Shown here: positions 1 through 6,339 of the stretch, one piece after another
How the letters are laid out: the number at the start of each line of letters is the position of its first letter
Numbering within the stretch: the stretch's first letter is position 1
DNA from: an uncultured bacterium
Lineage (GTDB): Bacteria; Actinomycetota; Coriobacteriia; Coriobacteriales; Coriobacteriaceae
Length of the DNA stretch: 10,514 bases
NCBI GenBank assembly: GCA_905215835.1
Contig: CAJMRR010000063.1
Span: 1-10,514, forward strand
Reading direction: 5' to 3'
Notes under the pieces: model-generated
What the model saw: the letters and a program-made list of their open reading frames with translations, nothing else
Database searches by the model: none
Told to the model about the DNA's origin: nothing
Made by a program: the position numbers and the translations under genes

Positions 1-124
1 GCTCGCGGATGTACTCGGGGTCGCGATGCTCGCGCTCGGCGACCTCCTTCATCTGCGGCGTGATTTGTCCGGCGCGGGCGAAGTCGATTTGCGTGACGAG
101 CTTGGGCTCGGTCTGTGTGCTCAT
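1..124 (-). CDS. thiC: Phosphomethylpyrimidine synthase ThiC, N-terminal fragment
   Basis: Only the first 41 codons are in the window; the gene runs off the left edge. ThiC is a cytosolic radical-SAM iron-sulfur enzyme that converts aminoimidazole ribotide into the pyrimidine (HMP-P) half of thiamine. The visible protein begins MSTQTEPKLVTQIDFARAGQ and continues with ITPQMKEVAEREHRDPEYIR. This fits the short-form ThiC N-terminus, where a segment of the type 'Q-x-(D/E)-x-A-R-x-G-x-I-T-x-x-M-x-x-V-A' is followed by an acidic helix. The ATG at 124-122 is preceded by GGGAG seven bases upstream, which supports this start. A TPP riboswitch directly upstream on the same strand is strong independent support, because thiC is a classic target of that aptamer. 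The radical-SAM cysteines and the catalytic core lie outside the window, so whether the gene is complete cannot be judged. Confidence 0.88.
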   Translation of the reverse strand, partial: MSTQTEPKLVTQIDFARAGQITPQMKEVAEREHRDPEYIRE

Positions 125-130
125 TGGCAC

Positions 131-222
131 GGCTCCCTTCGTTGGCATTACCCATATCAGGTTTGCGGGTCAGGGCGGGCGCGCCCAGTCTCAGCCTGCC
201 GTCTTGTCCTGCAAGCTCCCCG
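131..222 (-). promoter_or_regulatory. TPP (thi-box) riboswitch controlling thiC
   Basis: Read on the minus strand, the region contains the conserved thi-box blocks in the right order: CGGGG (222-218), GCUGAGA (195-189), ACCCG (170-166), and AACCUGAUAUGGGUAAUGCC (163-144) followed by AACGAAGGGAG. CGGG at 222-219 can pair with CCCG at 169-166 (P2). CUUGC at 215-211 pairs with GCAGG at 199-195 (P3). UGG and CCA around GUAAUG form P5. Between GCUGAGA and ACCCG lies an extra GC-rich hairpin (GGGCG/CGCCC), an insertion in a region known to vary in this family. The final GGGAG of the aptamer region is also the thiC Shine-Dalgarno sequence, seven bases from the ATG. Ligand binding would therefore be expected to block translation start directly; that mechanism is inferred. 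Confidence 0.92.
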
Positions 223-239
223 TTTATGTGGTGGGCTCA

Positions 240-245
240 AGTATA
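240..245 (-). promoter_or_regulatory. Probable -10 element of the thiC promoter
   Basis: TATACT on the minus strand matches five of six consensus -10 positions. It would start transcription near 233, about ten bases before the first conserved riboswitch block, giving a leader that consists almost only of the aptamer. No convincing -35 hexamer is seen at 16-18 bases, so the call rests on the -10 and its position. Confidence 0.45.
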
Positions 246-295
246 GCTCGAATGGGTACGATTGGCCTAACAAGCGTGCCTGTGGGGAGGCGTAC

Positions 296-817
296 ATGGA
301 AGACAAGCATCTATATCGAGAGACGCAATGGGATGTATCGGCAGAGGAGAGCCGCGCGCACCATGGCCTTGTCGCGATTGGTTTTGCGGTGCTTGCCGTG
401 CTGGTGATTGCCTTTTGTATTTGGACGTTTGGCGGTCGCGGCGGCGCTGCCTGGGAGTTCGAGGCTGATGATAGCCTGCCGACCATGACGGTGAAGAGCA
501 CTGGCGGTAATGCCAATACGCTCGCCGTTCCGGGCGATTATTGGTACCCGCGCGATGAGTTTGTGCAGTTGCAGCTGAGTGGTGGGTCCATTCCAGGTGA
601 AGAAATCGAACGCGTGACGTTTGACGCGACGCTCAAAACGCTCACGGTGAAGCTCAAAGATCAAGGAGATGTGCCCACGACGATGGATATCGCGCTGACG
701 GAATGGCGCCTGGAGCCCCCGTCGGGTGTTGCGGTGTCCGAAGTGGAGCATGTCAAGATTACCTATAGGGACGGCTCGACAAACGGGATTGCAAAGGCCG
801 ATGGCTTGGCGGAGTAA
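296..817 (+). CDS. Single-pass membrane protein of unknown function
   Basis: This 173-residue protein is not one I recognise. The ATG at 296 was chosen because GGGGAGG sits five bases upstream; the longer open frame to the left overlaps the thiC riboswitch and has no such signal. A hydrophilic stretch of about 23 residues rich in E, H and R is followed by one strongly hydrophobic helix at about residues 24-46. A Gly/Arg hinge comes next, and then a roughly 120-residue acidic domain without cysteines. The single helix has no cleavage motif or lipobox, so a membrane anchor with an outward-facing C-terminal domain is the simplest reading. The C-terminal part alternates short hydrophobic and polar stretches, suggesting a beta-rich fold. 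It diverges from thiC and converges on yaaA with only 23 bp between the stop codons; no terminator is visible there. No role can be assigned from context. Confidence 0.7.
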   Translation: MEDKHLYRETQWDVSAEESRAHHGLVAIGFAVLAVLVIAFCIWTFGGRGGAAWEFEADDSLPTMTVKSTGGNANTLAVPGDYWYPRDEFVQLQLSGGSIPGEEIERVTFDATLKTLTVKLKDQGDVPTTMDIALTEWRLEPPSGVAVSEVEHVKITYRDGSTNGIAKADGLAE

Positions 818-840
818 CGGGGTGTTTGGAAACGGCGGGT

Positions 841-1650
841 CTATTGTGCCTGCGCGTTCATGAAAACCAGGGTGTTTTTGTCTGAAAGCTCGGGGATGTG
901 CCGATAGCCGATGTTGAATGCGGTAAGTTCGCTTGCATCCTCGAGCTTGTTTTCTGCCATCCACCGCACCATGGAGCCGCGCGCCTTTTTGCTGGCGGTC
1001 GACCGTTGGATGGGCTTCCCGTTGCGGATACCCTCGCCAAAGAGGCATGTGACGGCCGTGGCGTCGCCCGCGAGGTGGGGCAGAACGGCTTTGGCATACT
1101 CCACGCTGGCGAGGTTGACGATCGTGGTGTTTGAGCCTGCCGGGGCGATAGCTCGCGCGAGCTTGTCGCCCCAAAATGCGTAGAGGTCTCGGGCATCGTC
1201 GACGGCGAGCTTCGCCCCCATTTCGAGCCGATAGGGCGACACGCCGTGGAAGGGGCGCACGCATCCGTAGAGTCCCGAGAGGATCCACAGATGGTCTTGC
1301 AGCCATGCGAGCTGCGCGGAATCCATCACCTCGGGTGCCATGCTTTGGTATTGAATGCCGTGATAGGACATGACGGCAGGGGAGAGGTGACGGGCGAGTG
1401 CGGGATTGTCGAGATCGCCGTTTTTCAGGATGGGCCCGAACTCGTGCAAGGTGTTGAGGCAAGACCCCAGCAGTTTGTCGCTCACGTTCCACAGCGCCTG
1501 CAGGCCGCCGCCGCCTTCATTCCGCTCGATATCTAGCAGTGCGCGGTGGAGGCGAGCCGTCTCGCGCACAAAGGGTGGGATGCCCAGGACTTCAAAAGCA
1601 TCTTGGGCCGCGCGCATCTGCTTGGCGGGCGAAATGATGACCTGCAGCAT
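841..1650 (-). CDS. yaaA: Peroxide stress protein YaaA (DUF328 family)
   Basis: The protein has 269 residues, close to the 258 of E. coli YaaA. It opens with MLQVIISPAKQM, matching the family N-terminus 'M-L-x-x-I-S-P-A-K'. It carries the signature LSGLYGCVRPFHGVSPYRLE at residues 124-143, then DLYAFWGDKL (155-164), the IVNLASVEY block (177-185) and the SKKARGSMVRW block (220-230). In E. coli this DNA-binding protein lowers intracellular free iron and limits Fenton damage during peroxide stress; the role here is taken from the family. The start at 1650 was chosen because AGAGGAGAG lies just upstream; the open frame extends further left in the protein but only through the intergenic hairpin and the neighbouring gene. 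It follows the M18 aminopeptidase on the same strand, 103 bp away, with a strong hairpin in between, so co-transcription is uncertain. Confidence 0.93.
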   Translation of the reverse strand: MLQVIISPAKQMRAAQDAFEVLGIPPFVRETARLHRALLDIERNEGGGGLQALWNVSDKLLGSCLNTLHEFGPILKNGDLDNPALARHLSPAVMSYHGIQYQSMAPEVMDSAQLAWLQDHLWILSGLYGCVRPFHGVSPYRLEMGAKLAVDDARDLYAFWGDKLARAIAPAGSNTTIVNLASVEYAKAVLPHLAGDATAVTCLFGEGIRNGKPIQRSTASKKARGSMVRWMAENKLEDASELTAFNIGYRHIPELSDKNTLVFMNAQAQ

Positions 1651-1673
1651 GGACTCTCCTCTGCCAAAAAGGA

Positions 1674-1740
1674 AGTTGCGGTGGAATACGGTCTGTTTTG
1701 GCCGTTTATGGGCCAGTTTAGTCCGTATTTCACCGCAACT
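1674..1740 (-). terminator. Long hairpin with T tract between the M18 aminopeptidase gene and yaaA
   Basis: AGTTGCGGTGGAATACGG (1674-1691) and CCGTATTTCACCGCAACT (1723-1740) are inverted copies matching at 17 of 18 positions; the exception is a G-T pair. The inner part also pairs (TGGCC at 1699-1703 with GGCCA at 1711-1715), leaving a short loop. On the minus strand the stem is followed within three bases by TTTTT (1670-1666), as in an intrinsic terminator for the aminopeptidase gene. The stem is much longer than a terminator needs, and yaaA starts only about 20 bases beyond it. It could therefore also be an attenuator for yaaA or a dispersed palindromic repeat. Confidence 0.6.
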
Positions 1741-1753
1741 GATGAAGGGTTGG

Positions 1754-3151
1754 TTAGGCTCGCTCGAGGAAGGCCTTGTAGCCGCGATAGGCCTCGTAGA
1801 TATCGGCCTTGTTGGCGACCTCCCACAGGGCGTGCATGGACAGGACGGCAACGCCGGAGTCGATGACGTTCATGCCGTACTTGGCCATGATGTAGGCGAT
1901 GGTGCCGCCGCCACCAGCGTTGACGCGGCCGAGCTCGCAGGTCTGGAAGTCCACGCCCGCCTCGTCCATGATGTCGCGGATGAGGGCCACATACTCGGCG
2001 TCGGCGTCGTTGGAGCCACCCTTGCCGCGGCTGCCCGTGTACTTGTTAAAGCACAGGCCGCGACCCATAAAGGCGGCGTTTTTGGTCTCGAACTTGCCGG
2101 CATAGCCCGGGTCGAAGCCGGCGGACACGTCGGAGGAGAGCATGCGGCTGCGGGCGAGTGCGCGGCGCAGGGCCAGCGGGCTATCCTCGCCGGCGAGCGT
2201 CATGATCTCGGCGACGGTGTTCTCGAAGAAGCGGCTTGTCATGCCGGTGGCGCCTACGGAGCCAATTTCCTCCTTGTCGACGATGAGCGTGATGCTCGTG
2301 CGCTCGACATTGGCCACATTAATCTGGGCGAGCATGGACGGGTAGGCACAGACGCGGTCGTCATGGCCATAGCCCAGAATCATGGAGCGGTCGAGGCCCA
2401 TGTCGCGGGCGGGGCCGGCGGGCACGACCTCGATCTCGGCGGAGAGGAAGTCCTCCTCCTCGACGCCGTACTGCTCTTTGAGGATGTCCAAGAACATCTG
2501 CTTGACGGGCTCCTTGGAAGCGTCCTTGTCGTCCTCATCGAACTTGACGGGACGGCCGCCCACGATCACGTCGAGAATCTCGGCGTCGACGGCGTCCTTG
2601 GCGGGCTTGGCCATCTGCTCGCTCGAGAGATGGATCAGTAGGTCGGAGATGGTAAAGACCGGGTCGTCGGCCTTGTCGCCGATATTGATGTCGACGGTGG
2701 TGCCGTCCTTTTTGCAGATGACGCCCACGAGTGCGAGCGGGGAGGCCACCCAGTGGTAGCTCTTGACGCCGCCGTAGTAGTGCGTGTCGAGATAAGCCAT
2801 GTCGCCGGCCTCGAAGGCGGGGTTCTGCTTAAGGTCCAGGCGCGGCGAGTCCACGTGCGCGCCCAGGATGTTAAAGCCCTGCTCGAGCGGGTCGGTGCCC
2901 AGGTTGACGAGCATAAGGTCCTTGCCGTGGTTAGCGGCATACACCTTGTCGCCTGCCTTGAGCTCGCGGCCTTCGGCGATTACGGTCTCCAGGTCGACGT
3001 ATCCCGCCTCCTCGGCCATCTTGATGCCGGTCTTGACGCACAGGCGCTCGGTTTTGTTCTCACTCAAAAACTGCTTATAGCCGCGGCAAAGCTCCTCGAG
3101 CTCTTCGATTTGCTGTGGCGTGTACTTTTTCCATGCGCAGGGACGCTCCAT
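1754..3151 (-). CDS. apeA: M18 family zinc aminopeptidase (aminopeptidase 1 type)
   Basis: This 465-residue cytosolic metallopeptidase would remove N-terminal, typically acidic, residues from peptides, as known M18 enzymes do. All expected active-site elements are visible: GAHVDSPR (zinc ligand H99), GYGHDDRVCAYP (D264 or D265), DKEEIGSVG (general base E294, ligand E295), SSDVSAGFDP (D341) and LSMHALWE (H440). The order and spacing match the dinuclear zinc site of the family, including human DNPEP. Length and an N-terminus of the type EELCRGYKQFLSENKTER resemble the bacterial aminopeptidase 1 (apeA) group; the symbol is given on that resemblance only. The ATG at 3151 has AAAGGAG eight bases upstream. 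The longer open frame upstream runs through the divergent promoter and is not supported. The upstream neighbour polA is divergent. Confidence 0.93.
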   Translation of the reverse strand: MERPCAWKKYTPQQIEELEELCRGYKQFLSENKTERLCVKTGIKMAEEAGYVDLETVIAEGRELKAGDKVYAANHGKDLMLVNLGTDPLEQGFNILGAHVDSPRLDLKQNPAFEAGDMAYLDTHYYGGVKSYHWVASPLALVGVICKKDGTTVDINIGDKADDPVFTISDLLIHLSSEQMAKPAKDAVDAEILDVIVGGRPVKFDEDDKDASKEPVKQMFLDILKEQYGVEEEDFLSAEIEVVPAGPARDMGLDRSMILGYGHDDRVCAYPSMLAQINVANVERTSITLIVDKEEIGSVGATGMTSRFFENTVAEIMTLAGEDSPLALRRALARSRMLSSDVSAGFDPGYAGKFETKNAAFMGRGLCFNKYTGSRGKGGSNDADAEYVALIRDIMDEAGVDFQTCELGRVNAGGGGTIAYIMAKYGMNVIDSGVAVLSMHALWEVANKADIYEAYRGYKAFLERA

Positions 3152-3190
3152 GACGCAGGCTCCTTTCGGATCGATCGTGCTGGTTGATGT

Positions 3191-3225
3191 ACCGTGAGCC
3201 ATCGTATCACGCGCGGGCTCACGGT
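3191..3225. promoter_or_regulatory. Inverted repeat flanking the M18 gene promoter, operator-like
   Basis: ACCGTGAGCC (3191-3200) and GGCTCACGGT (3216-3225) form a perfect 10-bp inverted repeat with 15 bases between. Inside the spacer, on the minus strand, lies TGATACGAT (3209-3201), a plausible extended -10 element for the aminopeptidase gene. The repeat arms would thus flank its core promoter. With a start near 3194, only part of the repeat would be transcribed, so a protein operator is more likely than an RNA hairpin. No regulator is identified. Confidence 0.5.
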
Positions 3226-3267
3226 GGCGGGGGAGCTTGATGTGAGGTGGCCGCGGGGCGGGGAGCG

Positions 3268-3275
3268 TGTAAACT
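3268..3275 (+). promoter_or_regulatory. polA: Probable -10 region of the polA promoter
   Basis: TGTAAACT lies about 43 bases before the polA start and would give a leader of roughly 36 bases. A very similar stretch, GGGAGTGTGTAAAACT, precedes argH near 9374-9389, suggesting a shared promoter style. No good -35 is visible; the upstream DNA is G-rich. Confidence 0.4.
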
Positions 3276-3317
3276 GGAGTGAGCAAACCGTGCCCAGCCT
3301 AAAGCGAGGTATTCAAT

Positions 3318-6065
3318 ATGTCTGACAAGCGCCGCACCTTTGCCGTTATCGACGGCAACTCGCTCATGCATCGCGCCTTCCACGCCGTGCCGCCGACTAT
3401 GAACGCGCCGGACGGTCGCCCCACCAACGCGATCTTCGGCTTCCTGAACATGTTTCTTAAGATGATCGACGCTTTTAACCCCGACGGCGTCGTCGTGGCG
3501 TTTGACAAGGGCAAGCCGCGCGTGCGCATGGAGATGCTGCCGCAGTATAAGGCGCAACGCCCGCCCATGGACCCCGATCTGCATGCGCAGTTCCCTATGA
3601 TTAAGGAGCTGCTCACCGCGCTCAACGTGCCGATTCTGCAGTCCGAGGGCTGGGAAGGCGATGACATCCTGGGTACCATGGCGCGCCTGGGCGAGCAGGC
3701 CGGCTGTGACATGCTGCTGGTGACCGGTGATCGCGATATGTATCAGCTCGTGACCGAGCACGTCAACGTGGTCTCGACCCGCAAGGGCCTGTCCGACGTA
3801 GCGATTATGACGCCCGAGAGCGTGGACGACCTGTATCACGGCATCACGCCGGCGCTCGTGCCCGATTTTTACGGTCTGAAGGGCGATACGTCGGACAACA
3901 TTCCCGGCGTACCGGGCATCGGCCCCAAAAAGGCGAGCGCGCTCATCGCACAGTACGGCAGCTTGGACGAGGTCATCGCGCATGCCGACGAGGTCAAGGG
4001 CAAGATGGGCGAGAACCTGCGTGCACACATCGACGACGCACTACTGAGCCGTAAGGTGGCGACCATCCGCACCGATGCGCCCGTCGAGCTCGACTTTGAG
4101 GCGACGTTCTTCCCGGCGTTTTCTGCCGATGAGGTTTCCGCGGCACTGGGTACGCTCGGCATCACCGCCATGCAGAACCGTTTCTTGGCGCTGATCGGCG
4201 GCGAGGGCGGGGCTGCTGCTTCCAGTGTGTTTGAGATACCAGCGATGGTCCGCGCAGCCGCCGGCGATGCTGACGCGCTTGGTGCCGTTGCGGCTGAGGT
4301 CTCCCGCGCGATTGATGCCGGCGAGTGGGTCGCCGCCGTGGTGGACGACGACAAGGAAGAGGGCGCGCTCTTTGGACTGACGCGCACGCTGTGGTTGGCG
4401 ACGTCCAAGGGCCTGTTCGCGCTCGAGGAGGGCGACAGCTGTGCGGCGGCTGAGGTTGAGGGCTTCAACTTCGTCCACGGCGTGATTGCCGGCGTGCTCG
4501 CGCGTCTGTTTATGGAGGGTCGCGTGGTGAGCCCGGATATGAAGGCGCTGTTGCACGAGCTTTCGCCCATCGATTCTTCCGAGCCCGAGCTTATGGATCC
4601 GCTGGCAGTCGATTCCACGCGCATCTTCGACACCGTGGTTGCCGCCTACCTGCTGGATTCCGACCGCTCCGAGTTTGACGAGGCGTATCTGGCCGATACC
4701 TATCTGCAGATGGCGCTGCCTGCGGCGCGCGGCGCAGAGGGTGCTGGTGAGGACGCTTCGGCGCCTGCCGCCCGTACTGCGGCTCTGACGCTGGCGCTCG
4801 TGGCGCCGTTGCGCGAGTGCATGGTCCGTGAGAATGCCGCCAACGTGTTCGATGGCATCGAGATGCCGCTCGTTCCGGTACTTGCTAAGATGGAGCGCGC
4901 GGGCATGCTCGTGGACCCCGACCGTCTGCACAATCTGTCCGAGGGTCTGGCGACCCAGATTACCGAGGTTGAGCGCAGTATTCGCGACCTGGCGGGTGAC
5001 GAGACCTTTAATATTGGCAGTCCCATGCAGCTGTCGCATGTGCTCTTTGATGTGATGGGGCTTCCGACCAAGGGCCTCAAGAAGACTAAGCGCGGCTATT
5101 ATTCGACCAACGCCAAGGTGCTGAGCGATCTTGCCCGTGATCACGAAATCGTGCGTCTGATCTTGGACTGGCGTGAGAAGTCTAAGATCAAGTCCACCTA
5201 TCTGGACACCCTGGGCGCGCTACGCCGTGGTGACGGTCGCGTACACACTACGTACAACCAGACCATCACGGCAACGGGGCGTCTGTCCTCGAGCGACCCG
5301 AACCTGCAAAACATCCCGACGCGCTCGGAGCTGGGTCGTACCGTCAAGACGGCGTTTTCGGCAGGCGAGGGAAGCGTCTTTTTGGCGGTGGACTACTCGC
5401 AGATCGAGCTGCGTCTGCTGGCGCATCTCTCGGGTGACGAGCATCTGGTGCGCGCCTTCAACGAAGGCGAGGACTTCCATGCCGAGACGGCCGCGCGCGT
5501 ATTTGGCGTGCCAGTGTCCGAGGTGACACCCGACCTGCGCAGCCGCGCCAAGGCCGTGAACTTTGGCATCGTGTACGGCCAGCAGGCCTACGGTCTGTCG
5601 CAGTCGCTGCATATCTCGATGGCCGAGGCGCGCGACATGATCGACCGCTACTACGAGGCCTACCCGGGCGTGCGTACGTTCCTCGACAACGTGGTGGCGC
5701 GCGCCAAGCAGACGGGCTACGCCGAGACCATGTATGGCCGCAGACGCCATATTCCGGAGCTCAAGGCCAAAAACCCGCAACTCCGCGGCTTTGGCGAGCG
5801 CACGGCCATGAACCATCCCATGCAGGGCACCGCCGCCGACATCATCAAGATCGCGATGGCCCGCGTAAGCCGCCGTCTGGAAGAGGAGGGCTTTGCCGCC
5901 CACATGATCTTGCAGGTACACGACGAACTGGACTTTGAGTGCCCCATCGACGAAGTCGAGCGCCTAACCACCATGGTCCGCGACGTCATGGAACACGTAG
6001 TAGACCTCCGCGTCCCCCTAATCGCCGAAGCCAGCACCGGCATAACCTGGGCCGACGCCAAATAG
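3318..6065 (+). CDS. polA: DNA polymerase I
   Basis: The 915-residue protein fills RNA-primer gaps and repairs DNA in the cytosol. The N-terminal 5' nuclease (about 1-290) keeps its acidic metal ligands: D12 (VIDGN), D63 (AFDKGK), E113/D115/D116 (EGWEGDD), D138/D140 (TGDRD) and D190/D193 (GDTSDN). The central domain (about 300-505) occupies the place of the 3'-5' proofreading nuclease, but its three motifs are degraded: VVDDDKEEG replaces the D-x-E motif, and no intact second or third acidic motif can be found. The polymerase domain (about 510-915) is complete, with TGRLSSSDPNLQNIP, DYSQIEL (D692), RAKAVNFGIVYG (F749 in the O-helix) and VHDE (D869). The 177-residue spacing of D692 and D869 equals that in E. 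coli. GCGAGGT seven bases before the ATG supports the start. The last 40 codons differ in codon use from the rest. Confidence 0.98.
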   Translation: MSDKRRTFAVIDGNSLMHRAFHAVPPTMNAPDGRPTNAIFGFLNMFLKMIDAFNPDGVVVAFDKGKPRVRMEMLPQYKAQRPPMDPDLHAQFPMIKELLTALNVPILQSEGWEGDDILGTMARLGEQAGCDMLLVTGDRDMYQLVTEHVNVVSTRKGLSDVAIMTPESVDDLYHGITPALVPDFYGLKGDTSDNIPGVPGIGPKKASALIAQYGSLDEVIAHADEVKGKMGENLRAHIDDALLSRKVATIRTDAPVELDFEATFFPAFSADEVSAALGTLGITAMQNRFLALIGGEGGAAASSVFEIPAMVRAAAGDADALGAVAAEVSRAIDAGEWVAAVVDDDKEEGALFGLTRTLWLATSKGLFALEEGDSCAAAEVEGFNFVHGVIAGVLARLFMEGRVVSPDMKALLHELSPIDSSEPELMDPLAVDSTRIFDTVVAAYLLDSDRSEFDEAYLADTYLQMALPAARGAEGAGEDASAPAARTAALTLALVAPLRECMVRENAANVFDGIEMPLVPVLAKMERAGMLVDPDRLHNLSEGLATQITEVERSIRDLAGDETFNIGSPMQLSHVLFDVMGLPTKGLKKTKRGYYSTNAKVLSDLARDHEIVRLILDWREKSKIKSTYLDTLGALRRGDGRVHTTYNQTITATGRLSSSDPNLQNIPTRSELGRTVKTAFSAGEGSVFLAVDYSQIELRLLAHLSGDEHLVRAFNEGEDFHAETAARVFGVPVSEVTPDLRSRAKAVNFGIVYGQQAYGLSQSLHISMAEARDMIDRYYEAYPGVRTFLDNVVARAKQTGYAETMYGRRRHIPELKAKNPQLRGFGERTAMNHPMQGTAADIIKIAMARVSRRLEEEGFAAHMILQVHDELDFECPIDEVERLTTMVRDVMEHVVDLRVPLIAEASTGITWADAK

Positions 6066-6098
6066 GGAAGTGCCCACAACCCTAAAGTAACCAAACCA

Positions 6099-6132
6099 GA
6101 AGGGGGCTCCTTGCCAACAAGGAGCCCCCTTC
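6099..6132 (+). terminator. Terminator hairpin after polA
   Basis: GAAGGGGGCTCCTTG (6099-6113) and CAAGGAGCCCCCTTC (6118-6132) form a perfect 15-bp stem with the loop CCAA. It begins 34 bases after the polA stop. The downstream tail ATTCC is a weak T tract. It could also stop transcription arriving from the convergent HAD gene. Confidence 0.85.
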
Positions 6133-6198
6133 ATTCCAAAAAATCAGCCAAGTATCTAGGCGCCAAGACGCCACCCAGACGGCGAGCAAGTCACCCAA

Positions 6199-6328
6199 GG
6201 ACCTGGCCGGGCGAGGCGGGTAAGTTTTTCGTAGATTCCGCACGAGCCGGAAAGCACTTAATGTGCTTTCCGAGCGAGCCCAGGACCTGACCGAGCGAAA
6301 AACTTACCCGCCTCGCCCGGCCAGGTCC
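6199..6328. repeat. 130-bp palindromic element: 33-bp perfect inverted arms with nested hairpin
   Basis: The arms at 6199-6231 and 6296-6328 are exact reverse complements over all 33 positions, running from GGACCTGGCCGGGCGAGG to GGGTAAGTTTTTCG. The 64-bp interior carries a second perfect inverted repeat, CGGAAAGCAC (6248-6257) and GTGCTTTCCG (6263-6272), with a TTAAT loop. AGGACCTGGCCGGGCGA at 6198-6214 also recurs as a direct copy, AGGACCTGACCGAGCGA, at 6282-6298 (15 of 17 identical). The element sits between the 3' ends of convergent polA and the HAD gene, 11 bases from the HAD stop. It has no plausible coding content. It could be a non-autonomous palindromic repeat (REP or MITE type) or an oversized bidirectional terminator. 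Confidence 0.9.
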
Positions 6329-6339
6329 GACGAGCCACG

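Noticed and set aside
26..295. Upstream extension of the membrane protein gene at 296
   Set aside because: The frame is open, but it overlaps the thiC start and the TPP riboswitch on the other strand and lacks a ribosome binding site; the ATG at 296 has GGGGAGG.
818..840. Terminator between the convergent membrane protein gene and yaaA
   Set aside because: The 23-bp gap shows no stem or T tract, so none is annotated.
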